From Cellulomonas sp. Root485 (GTDB lineage: Bacteria; Actinomycetota; Actinomycetes; Actinomycetales; Cellulomonadaceae): a stretch of DNA of 64,000 bases. Made by a program: the position numbers and the translations under genes. This document shows positions 1 through 8,642 of the stretch, in pieces; positions within the stretch are counted from its first letter, which is position 1, and every line of letters begins with the position of its first letter. The notes under the pieces are model-generated. The model did not search any database, was not told the DNA's origin, and worked only from the letters and a program-made list of their open reading frames with translations. The stretch is from the NCBI RefSeq assembly GCF_001426705.1, contig NZ_LMFC01000003.1, positions 170,995 through 234,994 of the forward strand, written 5' to 3'.

Positions 1-182
1 GCTACCGCATCGAGACGTCGAACGACGGGAACGCGTGGTCGACGCTGACCACCGTCACCGCGGGCGACGGGAACGTCGACACCCTGAACACCGCCGGCTC
101 GGCCCGCTACGTGCGGGTGCACGGGACAGCCCGCGGCACCGCGTACGGCTACTCGCTGTACGAGCTCGGGGTCTACTCCTGA
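1..182 (+). CDS. Partial F5/8 type C (discoidin-like) domain protein, C-terminal end
   Basis: The window opens inside a reading frame that closes with TGA at 180-182. The visible 59 residues end in GTARGTAYGYSLYELGVYS, the typical last two strands of an F5/8 type C (CBM32-like) jelly roll. The next gene carries a similar stretch (ARGTGYGYSLWDLAVFG), so the two are related carbohydrate-binding modules. Such modules in secreted actinobacterial proteins usually bind sugars for an attached enzyme. The catalytic part, if any, lies outside the window, so the enzyme activity cannot be named. A strong hairpin follows 8 bases after the stop. Confidence 0.8.
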   Translation, partial: YRIETSNDGNAWSTLTTVTAGDGNVDTLNTAGSARYVRVHGTARGTAYGYSLYELGVYS

Positions 183-190
183 GCTGACGT

Positions 191-220
191 GCCCGGGGCG
201 GGCGGCCACCCGCCCCGGGC
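191..220 (+). terminator. Hairpin terminator after the partial F5/8C gene
   Basis: Perfect 12-bp arms GCCCGGGGCGGG (191-202) and CCCGCCCCGGGC (209-220) enclose a 6-base loop, 8 bases after the stop. There is no U-tract, as is usual for terminators in high-GC actinobacteria. Confidence 0.7.
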
Positions 221-330
221 ACCACCCTCGGCCAACCCCTCACAGAGCCGATACGCCGAAGGTCCGTGTGCATCGTCGCACCTCCTTCGGGTCCGTCCTG
301 ACCCTCATGGTCAACCCTGAAGGAGACCTC

Positions 331-1704
331 ATGCCCACCCATCCCCACGTGCGGAAGGCCCGGCCCTGGCTCGCCGGGGCACTCTGCGCGGTGCTCGTCG
401 CCACCGGTGTCGCGATCGCCACGACCGCGAGCGCCGCCCCCGTCAACATCTCGCAGGGCAAGCTCGCCACGTCCTCGTCGGCGGAGGGCCCGGACTTCAC
501 CGCGTCCAAGGCCGTCGACGGCAACGGCTCCACCCGCTGGGCCAGCCAGTTCTCCCACGCGCAGTGGATCCAGGTCGACCTGGGCGCGACGGCCACCGTC
601 GACCGCGTCGAGCTGCGCTGGGAGGCCGCGTACGGCAAGGCGTTCCAGGTGCAGCTCTCCCCGAACGGCACCACCTGGACCACCGTCGCCACGGTCACCA
701 ACGGCACGGGCGGCAACCAGACGGTCGCCGCGTCGGGCACCGGCCGCTACCTACGGCTCAACCTCACCGCGCGCGGCACGGGCTACGGCTACTCGCTGTG
801 GGACCTCGCCGTGTTCGGTTCCGGTGGCGCGAGCACGCCTCCGCACACGCCGAAGCCGCTGCCGCCGGCCCCGCCGGGCGCCGACACGACGGTGACGCAC
901 CACGAGTTCCAGGCCAACTGCACCCCGACGCACACGCTGAACGACGACCCGATCGTCTACCCGGGCCAGGCGGGCGCGTCGCACAGCCACACGTTCCTGG
1001 GCAACCGCTCGACGAACGCGAACACCACGACCGCGTCGCTGCTGGCGTCGAACAGCACCAGCTGCACGGTCCCGCAGGACGAGTCGGCCTACTGGTTCCC
1101 GACGCTCATGCGCGGCGAGAACAAGGTCGTCGCCAGCAACGAGCAGACCATCTACTACAAGACCGGGATCATCGACTACAAGAAGGTCGTCCCGTTCCCG
1201 CAGGGTCTGCGGTTCCTCGTCGGCAGCATGACGGCCACCCAGGAGGAGTTCCGGACGGCCCCCGGCGCGGTCGAGGGCTTCGAGTGCGGGAACAGCTCGT
1301 TCAACTGGGACATCCCCGCGAGATGCCCGGTGGGGTCGCAGCTGAACGTCCGGTACCAGGCACCGAGCTGCTGGGACGGCATCAACCTCGACTCGGCCAA
1401 CCACAAGAGCCACATGGCGTACCCGGTCAACGGTGAGTGCACGGCGAGCCACCCGGTCGCGGTGCCGATGCTCGAGTTCAAGCTGTCCTGGCCGGCCGAC
1501 GGGAACATGTCGGACGTCCGGTTCTCCAGCGGTCGTGGGTTCTCGTTCCACTACGACTTCTTCAACGCGTGGGACCCGGCCGTGCTCCAGGCGCTGACCG
1601 AGCACTGCATCAACGGCGGTCTGCAGTGCAACCCGCGCGGCTACGACCTGTACAAGCCGTGGGCCGGCGCCGTGCTCGACGCGAGCTACCAGCTGATCCC
1701 GTAG
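331..1704 (+). CDS. Secreted F5/8C plus DUF1996 domain protein
   Basis: A 457-residue secreted protein. The start at 331 is chosen over upstream in-frame codons because AAGGAG (320-325) lies 5 bases before it and the protein then begins with a classic signal peptide: basic HVRKARPW, a hydrophobic stretch, then AxA near residue 38. Next comes an F5/8 type C jelly roll of about 130 residues, a proline-rich linker (PPHTPKPLPPAPPG) and a DUF1996 domain running to the C-terminus. The DUF1996 marks are DDPIVYPGQAGASHSHTFLGN, with clustered histidines, and several cysteines. DUF1996 proteins are found in fungi and actinobacteria and have no established activity. The F5/8C module suggests binding to a polysaccharide or cell wall. 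The gene is followed by a clear terminator and appears to be transcribed alone. Confidence 0.85.
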   Translation: MPTHPHVRKARPWLAGALCAVLVATGVAIATTASAAPVNISQGKLATSSSAEGPDFTASKAVDGNGSTRWASQFSHAQWIQVDLGATATVDRVELRWEAAYGKAFQVQLSPNGTTWTTVATVTNGTGGNQTVAASGTGRYLRLNLTARGTGYGYSLWDLAVFGSGGASTPPHTPKPLPPAPPGADTTVTHHEFQANCTPTHTLNDDPIVYPGQAGASHSHTFLGNRSTNANTTTASLLASNSTSCTVPQDESAYWFPTLMRGENKVVASNEQTIYYKTGIIDYKKVVPFPQGLRFLVGSMTATQEEFRTAPGAVEGFECGNSSFNWDIPARCPVGSQLNVRYQAPSCWDGINLDSANHKSHMAYPVNGECTASHPVAVPMLEFKLSWPADGNMSDVRFSSGRGFSFHYDFFNAWDPAVLQALTEHCINGGLQCNPRGYDLYKPWAGAVLDASYQLIP

Positions 1705-1720
1705 GTCACCTCGCAGGACG

Positions 1721-1754
1721 TCGACGGCCCCGGTCCCACGACCGGGGCCGTCGA
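1721..1754 (+). terminator. Hairpin terminator after the DUF1996 gene
   Basis: Arms TCGACGGCCCCGGT (1721-1734) and ACCGGGGCCGTCGA (1741-1754) pair perfectly around a 6-base loop, 16 bases after the stop codon. Confidence 0.8.
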
Positions 1755-1848
1755 TGTATCTCACCCGCCCTCGTCGACTCCTTCGTGCAACCCTCGACGT
1801 GGGGGTGCCGCGCGCTGACGTGCGGCTCGCTGGGACGAGAGGGACGTC

Positions 1849-3057
1849 ATGCCGGAGCAGGTCCTCACCGGGCGGGCGGTCGCGTTCGACCCCGCCACCC
1901 ACGGCTTCGCGTTCCCCAACGCGTTCGTCAACGAGGTGCTCACGCTGCCCAACGGTGCCCGGATCACGACGGCCGGCCGGTGCGGCGGGATGGCGTACGC
2001 GGCGCTCGACTACTTCCTCGCGGGTCAACCGGTGCCGACGTGGCGCTCCGACCTCTGGACGCCCAGCCGCGTCCCACCCGACAGCCACTGGCTCGCGCAG
2101 CTGTTCACGCAGCGCCTGCGCGACTCGTTCTTCACCGGCTCCGCAGCGAAGTTCGTCACCTGGTCCATGCACTCCGACGACGAGACCTGGGTGTTCAAGG
2201 GCGTCACGCGCTGGACCAAGGAGGAGGAGCTCCCCCGGCTCATCGCGTCCATCGACGCCGGCCAGCCCGTCGTCCTCGGCCTCGTCGTCGCGCGGAACCT
2301 CGCGGCCGTCGGCGACAACCACCAGGTCATCGCGTACGGCTACGAGCAGGACCGGGCCACCGGCCGGACCACCGTCCTGATCCACGACAGCAACACACCC
2401 CGCAAGCCCGTGACGCTCACGTCGGAGGCCGACCAGCACGACTGGACCGCGTCCAACGGCCACGCGTGGCGGGGGTTCTTCCTGCAGGACTACACGCCGC
2501 GACGCCCGCGGGTGCTCACCAAGAAGGCGCCCGACGGCAAGGACCGGGTGTCCACCGGAGACACCGTCAAGCTCTCGCACGTGTGGACCGGGCTGACCCT
2601 GCACTCCCACGACCTGCCGTACACCCACCCCGGCTCCGACGGCCTCCAGCAGGTCACCTGCTTCGGGGGGTCCGACGACAACGACCGCTGGCTGCTGGTC
2701 GGGACCGCCGGGACACCCGCCGGCACCGACCTGCGCGACGGGTCGGTCGTCCGGCTGCGGCACGTGTCCACGGGACGGTGGCTCCGCAGCAGCGCCGGCG
2801 TGCAGTCACCGCTCTCGCACCAGCAGCAGGTGAGCGCCTCCGACACCGCCGACGCCGCCGCGGACTGGCGGGTGGAGGTCGTCGACGCGCGTCCCTGGAC
2901 CGCCGGTGCCCGCGTCCGCCTCGTGCACGTCGCGACGGACGTCGCCTTGCACTCCCACCGCGCGTCCGACCCCCGCCTGACCGCGCACCAGCAGGAGGTC
3001 ACCGGCTACCGCAAGCGCGACGTGAACGATTGGTGGACGGTCCTCGAGCTCAGCTGA
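1849..3057 (+). CDS. Papain-like cysteine peptidase-like domain fused to a MIR domain
   Basis: A 402-residue protein with no signal peptide; a GAGAGGGA ribosome site lies 4 bases before the ATG. The N-terminal half (residues 25-215) has the ordered Cys-His-Asp/Asn pattern of a papain or C39-like fold: C45 in GRCGGMAYAAL, H158 in DNHQVIAYGY and D180/N182 in IHDSNTP. The C-terminal part (about 235-400) contains MIR-type beta-trefoil repeats: TVKLSHVWTGLTLHSH, SVVRLRHVSTGRWLRS and RVRLVHVATDVALHSH, with repeated LH-H signatures as in SDF2 and protein O-mannosyltransferases. MIR domains are mainly eukaryotic. The peptidase call rests on motif order only; it could be an inactive or amidase-like papain fold. 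Substrate and location are unknown. Confidence 0.6.
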   Translation: MPEQVLTGRAVAFDPATHGFAFPNAFVNEVLTLPNGARITTAGRCGGMAYAALDYFLAGQPVPTWRSDLWTPSRVPPDSHWLAQLFTQRLRDSFFTGSAAKFVTWSMHSDDETWVFKGVTRWTKEEELPRLIASIDAGQPVVLGLVVARNLAAVGDNHQVIAYGYEQDRATGRTTVLIHDSNTPRKPVTLTSEADQHDWTASNGHAWRGFFLQDYTPRRPRVLTKKAPDGKDRVSTGDTVKLSHVWTGLTLHSHDLPYTHPGSDGLQQVTCFGGSDDNDRWLLVGTAGTPAGTDLRDGSVVRLRHVSTGRWLRSSAGVQSPLSHQQQVSASDTADAAADWRVEVVDARPWTAGARVRLVHVATDVALHSHRASDPRLTAHQQEVTGYRKRDVNDWWTVLELS

Positions 3058-3082
3058 GCAGGCTCGCTCCGCGCCGGCCCGC

Positions 3083-4537
3083 TCAGCCGACCCAGACCTC
3101 CGCCGCCTCTTGGACGACCCTGCCCACCAGCCGGGGGCTCTCGGTCGGTCCGAACGCGACGTTGAAGCCACCCTCGACGACCACGTCCTCCCCGTCGAAC
3201 GTCGCGGTCGCCGTGACGACGAACGGCGACTCCACGAACCGGAACGTCAGCACATAGGTGTCGGGGGTGGTCCAGGCGCCGCTGACCAGCACGTCCTCCG
3301 GATCCGACCGCCGCAGCGTGGTCCGGGTGAGCGCCGGCTGTGCGTGCCCCACCGAGACGATGACCGTCTCCTCCTCGTGATCGACGGTCAGCCGGTCGTG
3401 TCCGTCACCGACCTCCAGCACCGCGTTCCGGATCCCGAGCGTGTTCGGTTCGAAGGTGATCGTCTGCCCGCTGAGCCGAGCGCCCGTCGGCGAGGTCGGC
3501 GCCCCGTGGGGCGGATCGATGCGCAGGCTCGCGAGCCGATCGGCCAGCAGCCGTCGACCCTCCCGGTCCTCGGGCAGCGGACCGTCCGACAGTCCCGGCA
3601 GGAGGTGCTCCCACACCAGCGCCAACTGACCGTGCATCTCGCCGACGCCCGACGTCGTCACCACCACGACGTCCTGCTCGGGCAGCACCACGCAGTACTG
3701 GCCGAACGCCCCGTCGCCGCGGAAGCTGCCGTGGCGCCCGCGCCAGAACTGGTACCCGTACCCCTGCGCCCAGTCGATGTCGGGGTTCCCGTCATTGGGC
3801 ACCTGCGCGCGCGTCGCCTCGGCGACCCAGCCCTCCGGGAGGATCCGCACCCCGTCCCAGACCCCGTCCTGCAGGTACAGCTGACCGAACACCGCGATGT
3901 CCTCGGTGGTCCCCGACATCCCCGAGCCGCCGAAGTCGACGCCACCCGGTGACTGCTGCCACGTCGCCCCCTCGATGCCGAGCGGCTCGAACAGCCGAGG
4001 GCCGAGGTAGTCGAGCAGCCGCTCGCCCGTGACCTTCTGCACCAGCGCCGCGAGCATGTGCGTGCCGGCGGTGTTGTAGACGAAGAACGTCCCGGGTTCG
4101 TGCTCCACCGGCTCCGCCAGGAACGCCTTGACCCAGTTCCCCGTCTGGACCACCCGATCCGTGGGGTCGTCCGCGTGCCCGGTCGTCATCGTCAGCAGGT
4201 GGCGCACCCGCATGCGTCGCAGGTTCTCGTCCGGCTCCGCCGGCGCTTCGTCGGCGAAGTGGTCGACGACCAGATCGTCGAGCCCGAACAGACCGTCCGC
4301 CACCGCGAACCCGACCGCCGTCGACGTGAAGCTCTTGCTCAGCGAGAAGAACTCGTGCAGCCGGTCCGGCGCGAACGGTGCCGCCCACCCCTCCGCGACC
4401 ACCGACCCGTGCCGCACCACCATCAGCGAGTGCAGCTCGGGCCAGTCGACCAGCGCGTCGACCAGCCACAGGAGCGCCCGCGGGTCGACCCCCTGCTCCT
4501 CGGGCACGGATCGGGGCAGTCGTCGCAGTCCAGGCAT
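3083..4537 (-). CDS. Beta-lactamase-related serine hydrolase (class C fold)
   Basis: A 484-residue protein of the beta-lactamase/penicillin-binding-like family (PF00144). The nucleophile motif SxxK is S65-L-S-K68, followed by the tyrosine motif VYNTAG near residue 154, which matches the family pattern. A beta-strand-rich C-terminal extension of about 120 residues follows. Members hydrolyse esters, amides or D-amino-acid peptides; the substrate cannot be told from sequence. There is no signal peptide, so it is probably cytoplasmic. The start at 4537 was chosen because the family-like sequence begins there (MPGLRRLPRSVPEEQG); its ribosome site is weak, and a longer form from an upstream codon cannot be excluded. 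An unusual repeat array lies just upstream. Confidence 0.8.
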   Translation of the reverse strand: MPGLRRLPRSVPEEQGVDPRALLWLVDALVDWPELHSLMVVRHGSVVAEGWAAPFAPDRLHEFFSLSKSFTSTAVGFAVADGLFGLDDLVVDHFADEAPAEPDENLRRMRVRHLLTMTTGHADDPTDRVVQTGNWVKAFLAEPVEHEPGTFFVYNTAGTHMLAALVQKVTGERLLDYLGPRLFEPLGIEGATWQQSPGGVDFGGSGMSGTTEDIAVFGQLYLQDGVWDGVRILPEGWVAEATRAQVPNDGNPDIDWAQGYGYQFWRGRHGSFRGDGAFGQYCVVLPEQDVVVVTTSGVGEMHGQLALVWEHLLPGLSDGPLPEDREGRRLLADRLASLRIDPPHGAPTSPTGARLSGQTITFEPNTLGIRNAVLEVGDGHDRLTVDHEEETVIVSVGHAQPALTRTTLRRSDPEDVLVSGAWTTPDTYVLTFRFVESPFVVTATATFDGEDVVVEGGFNVAFGPTESPRLVGRVVQEAAEVWVG

Positions 4538-4587
4538 GCGCCCACCCTGCCACCGCTCGCCGACACCCGCTGCGCTCGAGTCGCACG

Positions 4588-4659
4588 GCCGAGCTCGGCA
4601 GTCCGCGCCGAGCTCGGCAGCTGCGACCACCGAGCTCGGCGCGAGGTGCCGAGCTCGGC
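4588..4659. repeat. Four copies of the palindrome GCCGAGCTCGGC
   Basis: The self-complementary word CCGAGCTCGG occurs at 4589-4598, 4608-4617, 4630-4639 and 4649-4658. Three copies extend to GCCGAGCTCGGC. Copy-to-copy spacing is 19, 22 and 19 bases. The array sits in the gap between the clpC terminator and the 5' end of the serine hydrolase gene. Confidence 0.85.
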
Positions 4660-4680
4660 GTACCTGTCGCTCCACCGACG

Positions 4681-4716
4681 ACGAACGCCCCGGTCCGTGA
4701 GGACCGGGGCGTTCGT
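4681..4716 (-). terminator. clpC terminator
   Basis: Perfect 16-bp arms ACGAACGCCCCGGTCC (4681-4696) and GGACCGGGGCGTTCGT (4701-4716) surround a 4-base loop, 13 bases beyond the clpC stop on the minus strand. Confidence 0.85.
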
Positions 4717-4729
4717 CGTGCGTGCGGGG

Positions 4730-7309
4730 TCAGCCCACCTGAGGCAGGGTGCCCGTCCCGCTGTCGCTGATGGTCGGGCCGGCGGCCGGCAGGTCGGTGC
4801 CCGAGCCGGGAGTGCCGTAGGAGGCTCCGACGGGGACCGGGTCCGACGTGAACGAACCGCGCGGGACACCCCGGAAGATGAACTCCCCGAGCAGACCCTC
4901 GCCCTCGGCGTCCACGATCACCAGCTGGCCGGCCTTGAGGTCCCCGAACAGGATCTTCTCGGACAGTGCGTCCTCGATGTCCCGCTGGATGGCGCGGCGC
5001 AGCGGCCGAGCACCCAGCACCGGGTCGTACCCCTTCTCCGACAGCAGCTTCTTGGCCGCGGGCGTGATCTCGATGTCCATGTCCTTGTCCCGCAGACGCT
5101 TGGCCAGCTTGGCGACCATGAGGTCGACGATCTGGAAGATCTCCGGCTGGGACAGCTGCGGGAACACGACCACGTCGTCGACGCGGTTGAGGAACTCAGG
5201 CCGGAAGTGCTGCTTGAGCTCGTCGTTGACCTTGGACTTCATGCGCTCGTACGACGTCGACAGGTCCCCGCCGGCCTGGAAGCCGGTCATGAGGCCCTTG
5301 GCGATGTCCCGGGTGCCGAGGTTCGTGGTCATGATGATGACGGTGTTCTTGAAGTCGACCACCCGGCCCTGCGAGTCGGTCAGGCGACCGTCCTCGAGGA
5401 TCTGCAGCAGCGAGTTGAAGATGTCCGCGTGCGCCTTCTCGACCTCGTCGAAGAGGACCACCGAGAACGGCTTGCGACGGACCTTCTCCGTCAGCTGGCC
5501 ACCCTCGTCGTACCCGACGTAGCCGGGGGGCGAGCCGAACAGCCGCGACACGGTGTGCTTCTCCGAGAACTCGGACATGTCGAGCTGGATGAGCGCGTCC
5601 TCGTCGCCGAACAGGAACTCCGCGAGCGCCTTGGCCAGCTCGGTCTTCCCGACGCCCGTGGGGCCGGCGAAGATGAACGACCCCCCGGGACGCTTCGGGT
5701 CCTTGAGGCCCGCACGCGTCCGACGGATGGCCTGCGAGAGCGCCTTGATGGCGGCGTCCTGGCCGACGACCCGCTTGTGCAGGTTCTCCTCCATGTGGAG
5801 CAGGCGGCTGGACTCCTCCTCGGTGAGCTTGAACACCGGGATGCCCGTGGCGATGGCCAGCACCTCGGCGATGAGCTCCTCGTCCACCTCCGCGACCGCG
5901 TCGAGGTCGCCGGACTTCCAGGCCTTCTCCTTCTCCACGCGCTTGAGACCGAGCTGCTTCTCGGCGTCGCGGAGACGGGCTGCCTTCTCGAAGTCCTGCT
6001 CGTCGATCGCCGACTCCTTGTCGCGGCGCGTCTCGGCGATCTGCTCGTCGAGCTCGCGCAGCTCCGGGGGAGCCGTCATGCGGCGGATGCGCAGACGCGC
6101 GCCGGCCTCGTCGACCAGGTCGATCGCCTTGTCCGGCAGGTAGCGGTCGTTGACGTACCGGTCCGCCAGGGTGGCGGCGGCGACCAGCGCGGCGTCCGTG
6201 ATGGACACGCGGTGGTGCGCCTCGTACCGGTCGCGCAGACCCTTGAGGATCTCGATCGCGTGCTGCAGGTTGGGCTCGGCCACCTGGATCGGCTGGAAGC
6301 GACGCTCCAGGGCCGGGTCCTTCTCGACGTACTTGCGGTACTCGTCGAGCGTGGTGGCACCGATGGTCTGCAGCTCGCCGCGCGCCAGCATCGGCTTGAG
6401 GATGCTCGCGGCGTCGATGGCGCCCTCGGCGGCACCTGCTCCGACGAGCGTGTGGATCTCGTCGATGAACAGGATGATGTCGCCGCGCGTGCGGATCTCC
6501 TTGAGCACCTTCTTCAGGCGCTCCTCGAAGTCACCGCGGTAGCGGGAACCCGCCACGAGCGCGCCCAGGTCCAGCGTGTACAGCTGCTTGTCCTTGAGCG
6601 TCTCGGGCACGTCGCCGCGCACGATGTCCTGTGCGAGGCCCTCGACGACGGCGGTTTTGCCGACGCCGGGCTCCCCGATGAGGACCGGGTTGTTCTTGGT
6701 GCGGCGGGACAGCACCTGCATGACCCGCTCGATCTCCTTCTCGCGCCCGATGACCGGGTCGAGCTTGCCGTCGCGCGCAGCCTGCGTGAGGTTGCGGCCG
6801 AACTGGTCGAGGACGGCACTGCCCGAGGGCTGCCCCTCCTGCGGACCGCCGGCGGCGACGGGCTCCTTGCCCTGGTAGCCGGAGACGAGCTGGATGACCT
6901 GCTGGCGCACGCGGTTCAGGTCCGCGCCCAGCTTGTTGAGGACCTGGGCGGCGACGCCCTCGCCCTCGCGGATGAGGCCGAGCAGGATGTGCTCGGTCCC
7001 GATGTAGTTGTGGCCCAGCTGGAGCGCCTCGCGCAGCGACAGCTCGAGGACCTTCTTGGCGCGCGGGGTGAAGGGGATGTGGCCCGACGGAGCCTGCTGG
7101 CCCTCGCCGATGATCTCCTGCACCTGGGCGCGCACGGCCTCGAGCGAGATGCCGAGCGACTCCAGAGCCTTCGCCGCGACACCTTCACCCTCGTGGATCA
7201 GGCCCAGGAGGATGTGCTCCGTCCCGATGTAGTTGTGGTTGAGCATCCGTGCCTCTTCTTGGGCAAGGACGACCACACGACGGGCTCGGTCCGTGAATCT
7301 CTCGAACAT
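4730..7309 (-). CDS. clpC: ATP-dependent Clp protease ATPase subunit ClpC
   Basis: An 859-residue AAA+ unfoldase that feeds substrates to the ClpP peptidase. In order: two Clp_N repeats (both with [13 protein letters not shown], near residues 26 and 101), the first AAA+ module with Walker A GEPGVGKT (about 212-219) and FIDEIHTL, a UVR-containing middle region (about 430-470), the second AAA+ module with GPTGVGKT (about 549-556), and a C-terminal ClpB-type D2 small domain. The length is normal for actinobacterial ClpC. The ATG at 7309 is preferred over a GTG two codons upstream because GAGGAG then lies 5 bases before it. The gene is followed by a strong terminator and is probably monocistronic. 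Confidence 0.98.
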   Translation of the reverse strand: MFERFTDRARRVVVLAQEEARMLNHNYIGTEHILLGLIHEGEGVAAKALESLGISLEAVRAQVQEIIGEGQQAPSGHIPFTPRAKKVLELSLREALQLGHNYIGTEHILLGLIREGEGVAAQVLNKLGADLNRVRQQVIQLVSGYQGKEPVAAGGPQEGQPSGSAVLDQFGRNLTQAARDGKLDPVIGREKEIERVMQVLSRRTKNNPVLIGEPGVGKTAVVEGLAQDIVRGDVPETLKDKQLYTLDLGALVAGSRYRGDFEERLKKVLKEIRTRGDIILFIDEIHTLVGAGAAEGAIDAASILKPMLARGELQTIGATTLDEYRKYVEKDPALERRFQPIQVAEPNLQHAIEILKGLRDRYEAHHRVSITDAALVAAATLADRYVNDRYLPDKAIDLVDEAGARLRIRRMTAPPELRELDEQIAETRRDKESAIDEQDFEKAARLRDAEKQLGLKRVEKEKAWKSGDLDAVAEVDEELIAEVLAIATGIPVFKLTEEESSRLLHMEENLHKRVVGQDAAIKALSQAIRRTRAGLKDPKRPGGSFIFAGPTGVGKTELAKALAEFLFGDEDALIQLDMSEFSEKHTVSRLFGSPPGYVGYDEGGQLTEKVRRKPFSVVLFDEVEKAHADIFNSLLQILEDGRLTDSQGRVVDFKNTVIIMTTNLGTRDIAKGLMTGFQAGGDLSTSYERMKSKVNDELKQHFRPEFLNRVDDVVVFPQLSQPEIFQIVDLMVAKLAKRLRDKDMDIEITPAAKKLLSEKGYDPVLGARPLRRAIQRDIEDALSEKILFGDLKAGQLVIVDAEGEGLLGEFIFRGVPRGSFTSDPVPVGASYGTPGSGTDLPAAGPTISDSGTGTLPQVG

Positions 7310-7418
7310 GTGCACTCCTCACGAGCTGCGTGCCGGCTCCCCTGGCTGGCGCACCGGGGGACGACGGGGCGGCGTTGTTCGATGCTAACGGCGGGGTGGT
7401 GCCTCAACTGCCCGTGTT

Positions 7419-7429
7419 CGCCGCAGGCG
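7419..7429. promoter_or_regulatory. Possible ClgR-type operator upstream of clpC
   Basis: CGCCGCAGGCG is an interrupted palindrome (CGCC-3-GGCG) 110 bases before the clpC start. ClgR, the usual activator of clp genes in actinobacteria, binds CGC-N5-GCG sites; this one differs from the published core at the central A. It also lies in the leader region of the divergent gene at 7595. Confidence 0.3.
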
Positions 7430-7594
7430 TGACGACCGGCCCCGGTTGCCCGGGGGCATGGATCGCCGGGGCACCCGGGTCTAGCGTCGATGAGCGCTGG
7501 AGGGTCATCCCGGGCGCGCAGGGGGCGACGACGACGCTGCCCCAGCAACCCCGACACGCACGAGTCCCAGAAAGCTGTCGAGGGGAGGGGTCCT

Positions 7595-8593
7595 ATGGGT
7601 CCCCGACGAGCTCTTGTCCTGCTGTCCGCCGTCCTGCTGCTGGTGCTGACGCCGTCCACGGCGTCCGCACACCATCCGTCGCGTGACCGGGAGCCGCAGC
7701 TCCTGGCCAGCGGCCTGTCCGGAGGCTTCGGGAGCACCATCGGCCCTGACGGTGCGCTGTACGTCACGGAGCCGTCGGTCGGAGAGATCTCCCGGATCGA
7801 CCCGCGGACGGGAGAGGTGACGACGTTCGCCTCCGGGCTGCCCACCAACGTGTCCACCGGCGGTGCCTTCGGCGGCGCGTTCGACGTGGCGTTCGTGGGC
7901 GGCACCGCGTACGCGCTGGTCACGTTCGTGAGCGAGGACGTCGGCGGGACGTTCCTCGACGGCATCTACCGCATCGACGGTCCGCGCACCGCCACGCTCG
8001 TCGTCGACATCGGCACCTGGGCCGCGGCGCACCCGCCGACCACCAGCTTCTTCGTCCCCACCGGCGTGCAGTACGCGTTCGAGCCGTACAAGGGCGGGTT
8101 CCTGGTCGCGGACGGACACCACAACCGCGTCTACCGGGTGGGTCTCGACGCATCGATCGCCGTCCAGATCGCCTTCGAGAACATCGTCCCGACCGGGCTC
8201 GCCGTCGACGGCAGGACGGTGTTCATGGCCCAGGCCGGACCGGTCCCCCACCTCCCGGAGAACGGCAAGGTCGTCACGTTCGGCCCGTGGTCGACCACCG
8301 CGACGACGGTCGCGTCGGGCGCACCCCTGATGGTCGACGTGGAGCTGGGCCGCGGGCACCAGCTGTACGCGCTCGCGCAGGGCGTCTGGCCGCTCGGCGG
8401 CCCCGAGGGATCACCGGCGGCGCCGGACACGGGGCAGCTGCTCAGGGTCGGGCGGCACGGTTCGCTCGAGGTCCTCGCCAACGCCCTGGACCAGCCTGTC
8501 TCGTTCCAGGTGATCCGCGGCACCGCCTACGTGGTCACGCTCGGCGGAGAGGTGTGGACGGTCGACCTCGACGGGAGGCACGGCCACCGCTGA
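7595..8593 (+). CDS. Secreted ScyD/ScyE-family beta-propeller-like protein
   Basis: A 332-residue protein beginning with a signal peptide (MGPRRALVLLSAVLLLVL then TPSTASA). The start at 7595 is supported by a GGGGAGGGG ribosome site at 7582-7590. The mature part has repeated YVTEPSVGEISRIDPRTGEV-like and YRVGLD-like blades typical of NHL/SMP-30-like propellers. It matches the ScyD/ScyE family by general appearance (VLASGLSGGFGSTIGPDGALYVTE type opening, conserved GVQYAFEPYKGGFLVADGHH). The family is named after scytonemin-cluster proteins of cyanobacteria, but most members lie elsewhere and their activity is unknown. It is transcribed divergently from clpC and ends at a hairpin shared with the gene on the other strand. 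Confidence 0.75.
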   Translation: MGPRRALVLLSAVLLLVLTPSTASAHHPSRDREPQLLASGLSGGFGSTIGPDGALYVTEPSVGEISRIDPRTGEVTTFASGLPTNVSTGGAFGGAFDVAFVGGTAYALVTFVSEDVGGTFLDGIYRIDGPRTATLVVDIGTWAAAHPPTTSFFVPTGVQYAFEPYKGGFLVADGHHNRVYRVGLDASIAVQIAFENIVPTGLAVDGRTVFMAQAGPVPHLPENGKVVTFGPWSTTATTVASGAPLMVDVELGRGHQLYALAQGVWPLGGPEGSPAAPDTGQLLRVGRHGSLEVLANALDQPVSFQVIRGTAYVVTLGGEVWTVDLDGRHGHR

Positions 8594-8603
8594 CCGGACC
8601 GGC

Positions 8604-8633
8604 GAGGGGTCGGGCGACGCTGCCCGGCCCCTC
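8604..8633. terminator. Bidirectional hairpin terminator
   Basis: Arms GAGGGGTCGGGC (8604-8615) and GCCCGGCCCCTC (8622-8633) pair with one G-U wobble around a 6-base loop, between the convergent genes ending at 8593 and 8643. Confidence 0.6.
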
Positions 8634-8642
8634 GTCGCACGC

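Noticed and set aside
4588..4659. CRISPR array
   Set aside because: The repeat unit is a 12-bp palindrome with only 7 to 10 bases between copies, and there are no cas genes.
4058..7432. Very long open frame on the plus strand opposite clpC
   Set aside because: It is antisense to a full-length, well-conserved ClpC and its residues show no family pattern; long shadow frames are expected at this GC content.
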